Shown: one piece after another, positions 1 through 12,662 of the stretch
Layout: the number at the start of each line of letters is the position of its first letter
How positions within the stretch are numbered: the stretch's first letter is position 1
Origin: Oxyruncus cristatus
Taxonomy: Eukaryota; Chordata; Aves; Passeriformes; Cotingidae
DNA length: 64,000 nt
Assembly (NCBI GenBank): GCA_013399855.1
Contig: VXAY01001953.1
Span: 583,222-647,221 of the forward strand
Direction: 5' to 3'
Program-made: the position numbers and the translations under genes
Notes under the pieces: generated by a model
What the model was told of the DNA's origin: nothing
Database searches by the model: none
Seen by the model: the letters and a program-made list of their open reading frames with translations, nothing else

Positions 1-75
1 TTTCTTTTTAGCCTTTATATCTTTGGAGTCTAGCAGGGTTATTAATTAATGAACTTGTGTATTTTCTGTCTTTAG

Positions 76-124
76 CCGCTGAAGAGTGAGGAACTGTCAA
101 TCAGCAGGGACCCTCCTGAATTAG
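76..124 (+). other. Candidate exon, 49 nt
   Basis: A pyrimidine-rich stretch ending in TTTAG at 71-75 is followed by 49 nt and then a GTGAAT donor at 125. Only one of the three frames is open through the interval. It starts in phase 0, encodes PLKSEELSISRDPPEL and leaves one G for the next exon. I do not recognise the peptide. The upstream part of any gene lies outside the window. The donor is moderate, and splice-like pairs of this quality occur by chance at this scale, so the call is weak. Confidence 0.2.
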
Positions 125-3100
125 GTGAATGCTGACATTTGGCAAGTGTCATCACAGTTGCCTGCCCATGCCCTTGTAATGCTCTAAGCCAGTGACCCTT
201 CCCTCTTTGTCACACATTTCAGGTAGCACTCAGAGCTCATTGTGTGCAACTGAGGTCAACCGCCAACCAACCAAGTGCTCTGTCCTGCTTGCACAAAGCT
301 TTCCCTGAAGGCAAGAGAAAAGAATAATAAAAGGGGGAAATGGCCTGCTGAGCAAAGACTCTGAGTCTTTTATAACAGGAGGTCGTTTTTGATTATAGGA
401 AGGAACCTTCAGTGGCCATGGAAACCAAAATGCCACACAAAAGCCAGAGGGTGCTTGGGAGGTAAACAAGATAGATGAAAGGTGATGGTGCTTTTAATCT
501 GCACAATCCATGTGCTTAGGTGGGTGACTTTAATTTAATCCATGTCTGATTAACCCTCTCCCTTTGTTTACAGCATTATTGGAGTTTTTCTCCTATAAAA
601 TTTTTAAACAAATGTTAAAAAATTCCAGGAGAGGGCTGGTCACCACAGTGTTTTCATCCTATTCACCCCCCTGATGTAATCATGGATGTTCTCATTATCC
701 ACATAAATGCCTAATCCTTCTTACTCCTGCTAAGCTTATCCTCAGTGCTATATTTTTGAATGAGAGAGTGAAAGTTCTTATACAAATACAAATTCTTGTG
801 ACTTTCTTTTTCAGACACCTAGCAGGATGAAATAACTGGAAACAATGGCACTCAGTAAGGAAAACTTTTTCATCAAGAAGGCTCGGAGCAGTTTGGTTTT
901 GATTTGGTTGAGTTATGAGCCCTTGAAAACTGCACATCGTACAAGCTTAGACATTTTTAAATAGCAGCAGTGGTTTTAATGACAGCTGAATGTTCGGAAG
1001 GAAGTTGTGCCGTGCATGCGTGCGTGGCTAATTTACCTACTTACTGAAAAATATACTCAGGGGTAGTGCTCCGAATGAACCCTGCCACATTCACTTTGGG
1101 TTGACTTACACGACTGAAAAGTTTCTCTGATGGCTGCGTGAAGTTTTCCACAATGATGGCCGTTTTATGGATGACATTTTCAAAAGCCAGTCCAGGGTTA
1201 GGAGAGCGGATCCCATTCAGACAGGAAAGGGAAGGGAATTAAAAAAAGAGGCCCAGAGGAACTGGTATTCCTATACCCCTTGGGTTTAAGGGGTACATTC
1301 AATAAAGACAGGTATTTAAGCACTTAGTCTCTGTGTCACTAGAGTATGAGCTTTAAAACTTCTCAGAATCTTGTTCTAGTTCCTGAATGAAAATAAAATG
1401 CTCACTCGTTCAGCTGAGCTTCCTTAACAGTCTGGAGTATGACAAAGATGCTTCAAAATAGTATTTGCATGAAGAACTGTCACTGACTTCAAGTTGTCTT
1501 AGCCCTTTCCACCATACAGCTGTGCACTGTCAGAAGTTTGAATATTACATATAAAATCAAAATTGTAAATGTCAGGATATGGGGCCTTCAAGGTGACAAA
1601 TCAGCAATAATGCACTGGAGGTGCTTTCAGGATTAGCTATCAAATGTTCAATTTGTTTTCAGGGGCTTTTTTAGGGATAAGTTTTACAACTCATGTTCAT
1701 GAATCTTTCCATGACTGAAGCTTTTCAGCTCTTTCGAAAGCCACAATTATGAATTGTTCTGTATCTAATATTTTGAAAGTTTCATGACCATTCTCTTGGC
1801 ACAGGAATTGGTCCTGTGCATGTAACATGTGTGAATACAGTGGGAAGCAAGGAGCTTTCCTTCCTCCTTTCCTCCTTGTATCAGCATAAAGATTGCCCAG
1901 AGCTGCAGTGGTCCATGCTATGAGGATTCAAATTTGAATCAAACTGCTTTAGACTTCACACAAGCTCATAGGTATCTTTCAAGGAGTACTGACCTCTGAA
2001 AAATTTGTTCTTTTGCCTAAGTATGCTCAGGAAAATTTTTCAAGATTCTCTGCAGTGAACAAAATTTGGTTTGCTTCATCTAACCAACCTGAGGATTATT
2101 GTTGACCATATATTGTGTCACACTGAAGCACTCACAGCACCATTCTCACAAAGGAGCACAGAAAAATCCTTCCCTAATTCTGATCTGGCAAAACTCAGCT
2201 TAGTATTCTAGTCCATTTAATGATGACCTTGTGGTCAGTACCACTGGTTGCATTTGTAGAATTCTGGCTTTTGACAAAGTGCACTGAATCAAAGAGCCTG
2301 TGAAATACTTCTCAGATAACTATGGGGCAGGGCAAGATCAGCCAAGCAGAACAGAAAAGGAAAGAGAAAGCTTTTTCCAGGATTTTGGAAGGTCTCAAGG
2401 GACCTTCCACTCATCAGTCAGAGGATCACATTCTTGGTTTTGTTCTGGAATTTTGTTTGGTCACTTAAAAAAGGTAAAGAATGAACAGAAAAATCAAAGA
2501 AAGTAGGTGGTGGAAATACGCCACATAAAGTGATCAATATCTTAATCTGTAAAGATAAAACAATATAGTATGTCATTTAGACAGCAGATCATAGAACTAC
2601 TCAAGAAATAGATGATATTGACTGAGTGAAAGGGAAAAGTTTTTTTACTGACTTGAAGGGAGTGTCAAGAGTACCATGACTGAGAGCATTGCTGTGAGGA
2701 TGAGGAACTGAAAATAAAGGTGATTAAGTGATATTTTAGATTTTGCTTATGTTCCTATCAGAACTCTTGTGCCAGTCATGACTGTTTGCAACTGTTTCCA
2801 CTTGTCTCTTTTGCCTGCTTTAGCAATAACAGTCAAACCCTCCACATTCAATAATTTGAACACATCAGAGTGAATGCATTATTTATTACATGCTTCAGTC
2901 TGCTGGAAGAGTCCCTAAGGTGCAGTGGGATAAACTTAGGATTCTGAAAAGGACCTTTTCTCTCTTCACTGTGTGGTTGAATTGGTACATCTGAATCCAG
3001 ACAAATTGCTACGATCCTAGAAATGCAATCAGGCTGCTTGCTGCACAATAACAGAAATGTTATATGGCCAAATTAGGCAAGCCAGTGACCACCATGAAAT

Positions 3101-6100
3101 CTATTGATGTTTTTCCTTAGACTTGATGTGGATACTTAGCCAAACCTCTTTGGCTGAGCAATTGAGCTTTATCATACTCCTGTCCTCTTCTCCCAGCTAA
3201 AATTATAAATACCCCTATATTTATGCTAGTGCAACACCACCTACTAGGAAGGTAGGGTAAGAAAGCTAGCTCTTTTAAAAATTAATGAGCCTTGGAAGGA
3301 AATGAAGCTGAGAGAGTATGAAAGCATATGAATTTCTCCTATACAGAAGAACCAGCATTCATTAAACTGTAACTCTACACTGTTCAAAGCTCCAGTCCAC
3401 TTCAGCAGTAGATTAGTATGAGTAAGGACTATAGAGTTCAGGGTATGTGTTTTTCTCTGCCTGGAAAAATATATTACTTCATGTGTGGATAACAAGATTA
3501 ACGAAGACATTTGCTTTGTCACAGTGACATGTGCCTACCTGTGCATTAGATGTAATAAAATGGGGATTTTCAACAGTCTGAGAAAATAGGAGATTTATAT
3601 CCAGTGCTAGATTTGGGGCCCTTTGCAATGGTAACAATTGTAAGCATAATCCTATTTTTACACTGCCAGATGATGGGAATCACGTTAACTGAGCATATTT
3701 AGAATGGCAGTCTGGAGTTTTTGGTACTAATTAATATTAGAAAGTAGAAAAGGTGAAAATGAGTGTTTTTACAAATAATTCTATTTACCAAGATACCTTT
3801 TAATTGTCCTTTCATTGCTCTTTTTACTGAAAAAATATTAACAATGTAATGCCTTCATAGCCCTTTTTTATATACAAAGAGGTGGAAAACTACTGGAAAC
3901 CAATAGGTTGGATTATTCACAGATATATTTTCCCAGCTATGATCATATAACTTGGATTTTTGTACATGTGGGTGTTACTTATTCTTTCTCATCCATCAAA
4001 AATAGTCTCAAAGAATTCATGTTCCAGGTCAGAACACTAAAGATGGAGATACTGACCTGGATTCCTCTTGTTCTGTACATTTCAGACTTTTTCTTATATT
4101 CAGTCTTCTACTGAGGGTCATTTCTATACAAAACATTTCTATCAATATATCAAATGAAAGTTCATTGTTATTGATATATTAGTACAAACATACTGTATTC
4201 ATAGTTACGTAGGTATGAATGTTCTTCCTTGATACCATCTTGGAATAAGCTCTGCACAGTCAACACAAATCATACAGAAATGACTGTACCCATGCTAATG
4301 AACCATTATACCTTCATCATCAAATGTAAATAAAGAAATACAACCTTACAACTCTGAAAGGAAATTGCTGTCAGATATGATGGATTGTATTTCCTGCCTC
4401 TATGGTTGGTAAATTTATATTTAGTCTTCATTTGATTACTGGTCACTATATTGTGTTTATTGCATCATCGGTCACTAAGGAATGATCAAATACTTCCCAT
4501 GAAGACACAATCCATTATTAGAAATTGAGATTTTTGAGGAAACACAATTTCTTTGTCTTTGAAAGAGCAGCTATACAAACAGTGATCTAAAAAAAATGAG
4601 GAAGATTAAGTCTATATTCTTTCCAGATAGCCATCATTGACATTTTTAAAGAGCATTATTAAATGCAAGTAGAGTTGATCTGATGCAATCCAGTACCTGA
4701 AACAGTTCTCCCAAGGCTATACAGAATTAGGTAGTCCCCAAATCAGAATAACGTTCAGGTGCTAGTCACAAGAGGGAGCTCAGTGCTTCAGAGCTATAAT
4801 TGAAATAGATCTAGACTGAGAAGCAAAATTCAAATAGTTTGTAAAAGGATATAGAATTTATAAATCAATAACAATCTCCAGTGCTTGGACTATGTTAAAT
4901 CACCTTGGATTTATCCTAGAACATCAACCTTTGGCATCAAAGAAAGAAGAGTATTTCCCACTTAGCTAATATATAGCTGACTTTCTCTGAGTTTTACCTT
5001 CCCAGTTCCTCATATTTTTATTTCTTTGTCAAAAATAAGGTTAAAATTGAATGGAACCTGACAGTTCATAGCAGTATTTTAAGGAAAAAAAAAAACCCCA
5101 ACAAAACAAACCCAGAACAGTAATATTCTATTACTCTATTAACCTTAGGGTTGGAACAAACTTACTATCATGGTTAAAAACATTCAGAAGTATGTGTTTA
5201 ATATATCATGATATTTAAAATTATATGATAAATAAAATGCAGACAAACGGAAATGGATTTTTCAAAAACTTCTTGTTGTACACCTGAGATATGCTGGCTT
5301 GATAACCACAGACTGTAGATGCTAAAGAGCCTCCCAGCCGTGGGCATCATATTGATTTGCACCCAAATGGTCAGTTACATCAACAGGAATCAGAGAGTGG
5401 ATGAGCTGCCACAGAGCCAGTCTGGTTATTTAGGCAATTTACACGTTTGCCTGGAATCTTTTAATTTTAAAAAATAACATTTTTGAACTAGGGAACCATT
5501 GATTGATAAAATTGTGGTGAGGTGATCCTGAAAGTAAGGGTATTAAACCTAGAAATCATGACAATTAACATGAAATTTTGAAGAAATCCAAACTTATTAT
5601 AATTTCTGGAGGTGTGTACTTCTTAAGTTGTGTTAATTCTACCCTCTAATCTATGTAATGGGAAAAAAGTATGATTTGGGCATGCCAGTATTTGTTGCTC
5701 CAGATTAAACTAGGCTGATTCTTTCACAGTGGCTTGTTTCTCATTTGCCTCACCCACTCCTGGTGTTGCCTGGGTGATGTTGTTGTTCAGATGCTGTGGG
5801 CTTCTTCAAGTGTTTAGTTATCAGTAGTACAAAGCCCGTGGAAAGGATTTGCTTGATGAACTGGTTTTATAGGTGTTTTTCTTCCCCAGAACTGTAGAAA
5901 GCAACTGAAATGGTCATATTTTTCCTTCTTTCTGTAGACTTCCTTATCTTCATGTCTCTTAACTTACCCTGTCTTTGACAGTCTCTCTCTTTTTCATGCT
6001 CTACATTCACTGGCATATTTCCCACTCCTTCTTGCAAAACTTTCATTATCCTCATCGTCTCTTGGCCATCTGCTTTGAAAATGTCTGGTGAAATGGGTAA

Positions 6101-7799
6101 TTTAAAAAGCCGAGTCTGTACATGTCTCACCAGAAGAAGATTTGTCATGGTCGCAAAATAGAAGCTGAAGCAAATAACCTCTGCAACACTCTTTCTAGGA
6201 AGTTCTGGATCCTGTGACAGCTATAGTACTTAAATTAAATCTAGGTCTGAATGGTATGCTTTCAGACTGTACTCATGGACTTCATGACAAAGGTACTTGT
6301 TAAAATTCCATAATCTATGTTATGCAGTTTTGCAAGATAAATCAGCCTAATGATCCCTCCTGGCTTTATGATGTTTTACTCTTTTAATTTAAAAGGGCCA
6401 CCATTTCATTCATTTTTGGTGAGCATCAAGTTGAGCACTAGGGTGTTACTAAGGTAATTTATCAGGAAAAAACCCTACACATTAAATATAATTGCATATT
6501 TCTTAACATATCAATTTTAAATCAATCAATTTATTAATTCAGTTTATTTGTAATTTTTAAGAAACTGTTTAATTCTAAATTTAACGAGCAAACACTATAA
6601 TTTTGGGTAACATAAGCGTATGCTTACAATAAAGAATCCTTGCGTTAAGACAAGAAAACCCCAACCTCAGTTGTGAATGCAAACAATGATTTTATGATAG
6701 ATTTGCACAGAGTAGGATACAGAATTGAAATTTCTATGCATAAATAATGGCTGTATAAAGTATCTATAAACTATATATGAAATATAAAGAAAAAAAGACT
6801 TGATTAAAATTTTCCACTTAAATTTTCTTTGGCAGAAGACAGAATGCTAAGTAACTTGCATTATCCATTAAAAGTTTTCCTCAAAAGTTTTTGGTCAGCA
6901 TATATGAACATCTGGCTTTAAAACTGTATTCCCACTTGTTTCCCAAAGAAGCAAGGTGTCCATTATTACACTGTCTGAATAGCCTTCTATCTTCCCCCCT
7001 AAAACTGTAAAAACATGTTTGGCACTTTGTGATATAATTTTCATGATTTTACTCAGAAGTAACCAAGTGTTTGGAAAAGAGGGCCAGTTAGGGTCTCACT
7101 TATGGAGAATGTACAGAGGGATCTTCTCTTTCCCATATGGATGCTCAAAAGTCAAGGGTATCTGACCAAGAAGCATTTGCATAAACAACCAGTTCATCAA
7201 CACATACATGATTCAGCCACAAAAAATTATGCCCCTTCCTTTCCAGCAGGTCAGAAAGTGGAGGATTTGCAAGGCAAATAGGGATATTCCAGTGTATGGA
7301 ACAGAAGACAAAAAAACATAGGAAACCAGGCTTATTTAGTTGCTCTTCTCAGTAGCAAGGACAATTCACAAAACAGAGGAGAGACTTTCTCATACAGCCT
7401 TGAATTAAGTTCAAAAGAGGCCCGAGAGAAAAACTGGGAAATCCTGCTTTTAACAATCTAGTTGCTCTTGTGATCAAGGCAACAAAGCAAACTATAAATT
7501 AAAACAGGACAATTTGAGTTAATTCCAGTAGCCCTTGTGGGCAATGCCTTGGCAGCCAGGATCTGATGGCAATGGGACTCCTCAGAGACACTCTTCACCT
7601 ACAGACATCTTGTCCCCAGACACTTCTAGCTCTGTCCCACTGCTCTTCTCTGAGGGAATCTGAGGAGGCATGGAGGGTCTGACTACACAGTTGTAAACGT
7701 ACTAAGAACATCAAAGTCAAGCTTCATTTCCCTTCAACACAGCAGGTTTTAAAACAAAAACTTAAACAACCCCTCCTAAACTGTCTATAGCTGAGAAAT

Positions 7800-8110
7800 T
7801 AATCCCAGCACAAATTGGCAAAACTCGGATAACTTCAAATTGGAAAATGTGCAATTAATTTGCTAAATGCAAGGTGACGTGTCTGACAGGGTAGTCTGTA
7901 TTTGAAATCAAGGACAGTTGATTAAAAATTGTGCTCTCTGCTAAGAAGGAAATAGTCATCCTTAATATATGATCGAGAACATGATTTTATTGTACTCTCC
8001 TTCAAGTGTGCAATGCCTCATTGAAAATGAAGCAAATCTAATTAATTAATATCGGCCTCTCATTATCGTGCATCTGCCCTGTACTTCCTGAATGACAATC
8101 CTAAGCATCA
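7800..8110. promoter_or_regulatory. Possible conserved non-coding element
   Basis: This repeat-free stretch is dense in homeodomain-like TAATTA/ATTAAT cores (for example around 7853-7858 and 8040-8048) and has no low-complexity runs. Its texture resembles distal developmental enhancers in vertebrate gene deserts. This is judged by eye only. A multi-species alignment would decide. Confidence 0.2.
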
Positions 8111-9604
8111 GAAAAAAATACAGAACTCTTTATAAATCAAGGATCTTATAAACAACAAAATAAAAAAAAACCCCACAACTCCCCGAGCCATATCCTATTG
8201 CTAAGAATAATCCAACGATATTTTAGCTGCCCTGCTGAACAGACAGGCCTTACATCCCGCTCTGAGTTTTGCCAAACCGGGGCTCTGGCACCAGGCCAAA
8301 GGAAGCAGGTTTCAGCAGTGCGAGCCCTCCACTGAGAACACCCTACCGCCGGTCCCCCCGAGCCGGGGCACTGCGCATTCATTTTATGTGTAGTGCTCCT
8401 GTGTCTCACAACTGCTATGTCTGATATTTTCCTTATGACTTCAGCTTATTTGAAGATTTGGCCGCAAGATGTATTTTCACACAGTACTCAATACAAAGTC
8501 TAAAAATCAAGCTCGGAAACACAGTCTAACAAATTGAAAAAGGCTAACTTGATCTCTAGAGATAAATAACTCTGGAAAGACAGACGGATCTATTCCTATG
8601 CAGTTTCGATAATTTCTGACGTGTGTGATGACACCAAAAAATGTTATACAAAAATACGCAACCTTAGCTGTCAGTAGGGTGAAATTTCTTCACAGATATC
8701 TGACAGAAACATAGAGAAGTCAGAAAAGTAACACTAAGTCACTAGTAGCAGACAACAACCATGAATACTCACAAACACCTTTGTACTTTACCTCACAGAC
8801 TGTCATTCCAACCTCTCGAACTCTTCTAGCTCCAACTTCCCTTTAGAAAGCTACCAGTGACCAGTATATGGGTTTTTTATGGTGTGCCTGAAGGGCTGAG
8901 GTGGAGTTTTAAGAGGAGAGGGAGGGAAAAAAAATTGAATGTGTAAGCAGAGTCACAAGTGCACTATCTGCAGGTACAGTGTCTGTGGTCTTTGACACTT
9001 GACTGATTAATACAAAACACGCAACTCTTTCCAGCAGCTGGAAAAAAGTTTGATTTTTATCTCATCACTAACATTCCCATCAAGAGGTGAACTATAAAAT
9101 TTTTGCCTGTGAATTCGAATTGAAAAAATGGTCGGACAGAATCAATATTTTTTCTTGCAGCAAAACCTTAAAAAACCACCCAACTGCACATCTTCGGGTC
9201 TGCTGTTAATATATGGAGTGAGTTCCATGGATGATACTATGATTTGCCAAAGTACTTAAGCACATGCTTGATTTTAAACTCTGAATGAATCCCATTTGCA
9301 ACAGAATTTAAGCAGACATGCCAAACTAAGGATGGAGTTGGAGACAGAGAGCAGCCCTTCCACACCCCTCAATCATCACCTCTAGGAGTTTTGCTGTCTG
9401 GATGCAGGTGGCCCAGCTATTTTGCAGGAATTTAGGTTTGGCAAGCATTTACCTGGAAGCCAGGATAAAAACACATGAAAAAAATTAACCAAATCATATG
9501 ATGGAGAAACAGAAAAAATCCGTTCTTATGAGAAATAAGCAGAAAAAAAAAAATGACAGATAACGTATTTGTGAGTTTGGTGTGTCTATGGCTTCAAAGA
9601 AGTG

Positions 9605-9731
9605 TTTGGATGGCATATGGTATGGCTCTTGGAGATGGTCCAGTGCAGGGTCAGGAGTTGGACTTTATGGTTATTCTCAGTCCCTTCCAGCTCAGCATAT
9701 TCTGGGATTCTGTGGTTTTGTGATTCTGTGA
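9605..9731 (+). mobile_element. CR1 LINE, 3' fragment
   Basis: About 125 bp matches the 3' untranslated end of an avian CR1 non-LTR retrotransposon. It has the GATGGTCCAGTGCAGGGTCAG-like block, then a GGAGTTGGACTT block, CCCTTCCAGCTCAGCATATT and a decayed tail of GATTCTGTG units ending near 9731. The + orientation is shown by the tail lying at the right end. It is severely 5'-truncated, as most CR1 copies are, and carries no coding sequence. The left boundary is approximate. Confidence 0.85.
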
Positions 9732-10863
9732 AGATTATCATGTTGATTACAAAGAAGTCTGCAATTAGTATTTCCTATGATATTTCCCAGTTATGATAAT
9801 AATTTTATATTTGACCAAGCGTGTAGAAACTTCTAACTGCATTCAAAATTAACAATCAGAAGACGAAATAGTTATCTGGACTTAGATTGGTATCAGTGAG
9901 AAATTCTACTGTATTCTTGTTTATCATGTGGAGAAGAAAGAGTAGGTCTAAATGTAGCCACCAGGAAGGCTGAATGCCTCATTTCTCTAATGCAGCCATT
10001 CTCTTGGCATTAGAACAAAATTAAGGTAATATCTCTATTGTCATGAAAATGTCAACATCGTTTGAATGTACTTTTACATTTTCATAGTTGACTGCTTGAT
10101 GTATTCAAATACGGAGTTCCAGCTTTAGTTTGTATGGATACAACGTTGCAATAGTGGAAGGCAGAAGTACAATAACAATAGATGTAATAACGGCCTCAGT
10201 CTTGTAAGGTATTTTACATGCAAAATGAGGGGACACTTAAAATAAGCTAAACCTTGGCTTTAGAGGCCTAATTTACTCAAAAATGCTGTTGAGCATGAGA
10301 GAACATGAGAGAACAACAGGTTTTTTTCTGATGTCTTAAATTCTGGAGCTTTTAAATTCCCTAGTTATAATTGTTGGTGAAACTGTCTCCAGGATTGCCC
10401 TATCACTTTTCCCTAAGTGTTTTTCTCTTGCCTTCACAAGGCAAGAGGAAAATGAATCAGTCTGGATCGATCGTGCTAAACAGTTTTTGCTGAAAATTCA
10501 TCACATGTGGCCAGGTTTGGTTGGCACGTGCTGGGTTTTGTTAGCAAACTCTATCCACTAACTTTGTTACCAAAGTTGAACCTGCCAGAGACCACTTTCC
10601 TTGATGGTACTACTGACAGAGTCTTTGTCAAATCTGGAACGGGCAAATAAATTTAAACAAAAGAACTGACTTAACCAGCTGTGCAAAACTCAAAGTGTGT
10701 TTCCAGTGAATCAGTACTTTGGCTTTGAAAAAAGCTGACAGAACCTTTCTTGACTGGTTCTTGTTCCTTAGTCACTTTTAAAATTCCTGGTTCAAGCCAG
10801 GCCAGTAAGTAGAAACAGGAAATGGTACAGATCTACCTGTTCTTGTGGAGTTTTTCTTACCAG

Positions 10864-10905
10864 AAAAAAAAAAAAAGAAAAAAGAAAAAAAGAAGAAAAA
10901 AAAAA
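10864..10905 (+). repeat. Purine-only A-rich low-complexity tract
   Basis: Forty-two bases consist only of A with occasional G. The complementary strand is a polypyrimidine run, so opposite-strand open frames here are composition artefacts. Confidence 0.9.
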
Positions 10906-11555
10906 GGTAAATCTCTTGGTCTTGCAACTTTTACCGCCAAGTTTTATGAATCCAAAGTTAAGACAATTAAAACCCAACTTCCTCCCACACCAAAAGAGAA
11001 AAAAAAAGAGTAATATTTTATTTCAGAAATCTGGTGTGACTTCAGACTGGATTTATACATGAATACAAGTTTCCTTAATGACTTAAGAGATAGAAATATC
11101 ACCATAATTGTGCTATTATGGAAACTTAGTTTCATATAAATTACCTGAAAAATATTTTTATTTTATAGTGATAGCACCCTGATATAGCTGGATTTGAGTG
11201 CTAGAACTTTTCTTCCCTAGTCATGGAACAGCAGGAGGTAATGCTTTTATCAGTTTTGTTCTAGCACATGGTAAAGAGATAATGGAAGTACTAACTGTAT
11301 CAGATAGCTTTGAATCCATATATGATTTAAATTAAATATAAAAGCAAACACAGGTTAGGCAGTCTTTATTTCAAAAAAGCAGGTGTGGAGAACTTTATTA
11401 AAACTATTCCCTAAGATTTAAGGAAAGAAGAGTTAGATGTGAGGTCTCTCAATAGTGAGAACAGGATTTAGACTGAGGAATTTACTGGGACAGAAAGAGA
11501 ATAGTAAGGGCTTTGTGTCATCCAGAAACTATGACATAAGCATTATGACCCATAA

Positions 11556-11594
11556 ATTAAGATAAACTAGGTAAGTTAAGATAAACCAGGTGAA
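11556..11594 (+). repeat. Two-copy imperfect tandem repeat, about 20 bp
   Basis: The unit at 11556-11574 is repeated at 11575-11594 with a few substitutions (both carry TTAAGATAAAC and AGGT). A local slippage duplication is the simplest explanation. Confidence 0.7.
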
Positions 11595-11816
11595 TTAAGA
11601 AATATATGCAGTATTTAAGATTATTGCAGACAAAATACACACAAAATTCAACACATTTAGCACGGGTTCAGACAGTCTACATCTCATACTCTTGAAATTA
11701 ATCCATGCACTTGCAAGGTCTTACAGCAAGGACTTACAACTGATCAAGTTGAATGTGTTAATTCATCAGGTGGTGCAGCAGCTTATTAAACTTAAGGAAC
11801 AGATATATCACAAAAT

Positions 11817-12370
11817 TATAGAATCATAGAATTGTTTAGGTTGGAAAAGACCTCCAAGATCAACCATTAACTTAACAATTCCAAGTCCACCACTGAACTG
11901 TGTTCTCAAGTGCCACATCTGTGCACCTTTTGGATGCTTCTGAGGGATGGTGACTCCACCACTTTCTCTTGCAACACTTGACAAGAATTTTTTCCTCATA
12001 TCCAATATAAACCTCCCCTGACACAACTTCAGGCCACTTCCTCTCCTGCTGTTACTTGTCACAGGGGAGAAGAGAACAACTCACACCTCACTGCAGCCTC
12101 CTTTCAGGTGTTGTCAAAAGTGGTAAGGTCTCTTCTGTGTCTCCTTTTCTCCAGGCTAAACACACCCAGCTCTCTCAGCTGTTCCTCATAAGACTTGTGC
12201 TCCAGACCATTCACCAGCTTTGTTGCCCTTCTCTGTACCCACTACAGCACCTGAATTGAGGGCCCCAGAACTGGACACAGATATTAAACAGAATTGGCCC
12301 CAGTACTGAGCTCTGGGCAACACTACTTGTGCCTGGCCACCAGCTGGGTGTTACTCCATTCATTCACATC
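11817..12370 (-). mobile_element. CR1 LINE, internally deleted copy
   Basis: On the minus strand this is a 5'-truncated CR1. The 3' tail (ATTCTATGATTC-type) ends at 11817, next to the usual GGTCTTTTCCAACC block. The conserved 3' region runs to about 12280 with blocks such as CTCCTTTTCTCCAGGCTAAA as read on the plus strand. Beyond it, 12283-12370 comes from further upstream in CR1: on the minus strand it reads as the reverse-transcriptase SVLGPILFN block. The two parts abut near 12280, so roughly 400 bp of CR1 is missing internally, judged against the copy at 61.3 kb. It is not functional. Confidence 0.9.
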
Positions 12371-12529
12371 TGTCTCTAAGCCACTGCACTGCAAAGAATG
12401 ATGAAGCCACTTTAAACTCCCCAGACTTAAGACAGAGAATAAGAATAGCCGGAGAAGATGACTCCATAGCTTTGGATGAGAATAGTTGGACTGTCTGAAG
12501 TTCTGACCTTTTGCTTTGACTTTGTGTTT

Positions 12530-12662
12530 GGGTCAGCAGTTTGTTAGAGCATAAGTGCAACTAACACCAAGGCTGTGGGGTTGATCCTCTTGTGGGCCAT
12601 TCACTTAAGAGCTGGATGTGATGATCCCTGTGGGTCCCTTCAAACTCAGAATATTCTTTGAA
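12530..12662 (+). mobile_element. TguSINE1-like tRNA-Ile/CR1 composite SINE
   Basis: The left part, 12530-12599, aligns by eye with a tRNA-Ile gene: GTTAGAGC near the D arm, CACCAAGGC through the anticodon/variable region, a GGGTTGATCC T-arm (internal pol III B-box position) and a GGGCCA acceptor end. The right part, 12600-12662, is a CR1-type 3' end (GAGCTGGATGTGATGATCC, then CCCTTCAAACTCAGAATATT). This tRNA-Ile plus CR1 structure is the arrangement described for the passerine SINE TguSINE1, whose CR1 tail allows mobilisation by CR1 reverse transcriptase. Both pol III boxes are degenerate and the terminal repeat is eroded, so the copy is old and inactive. The left boundary is approximate. 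Confidence 0.8.

Larger units (their letters stand above)
1..9604. other. Gene-poor unique sequence, left end
   Basis: No gene or recognisable repeat apart from the entries listed separately inside this range. Open frames are all under 95 codons, lie on both strands and resemble no known domain. A short A11 run followed by C- and CAAAA-rich sequence lies at 5081-5114. A small GC-rich patch with a few CpGs lies at about 8255-8385 in otherwise AT-rich DNA, but it is too short for a CpG island. The texture fits an intron or intergenic desert. Confidence 0.6.
9732..11816. other. Unique sequence between two CR1 copies
   Basis: No gene seen. A purine tract of A runs broken by single Gs occupies 10864-10905 and explains the lysine-rich short open frames there. 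An imperfect 19-20 bp tandem duplication (attaagataaactaggtaa-like) lies at 11556-11594. The remainder is AT-rich unique sequence. Confidence 0.6.

Noticed and set aside
8255..8385. CpG-island promoter
   Set aside because: The GC-rich patch is about 130 bp with few CpGs, and no exon or initiator is visible next to it.
10792..11013. Lysine- or phenylalanine-rich small proteins on both strands
   Set aside because: They are translations of the A/G tract at 10864-10905.
12530..12599. Functional tRNA-Ile gene
   Set aside because: The D arm and anticodon region are degraded, and the tRNA part runs directly into a CR1 3' end, so it is a SINE head.
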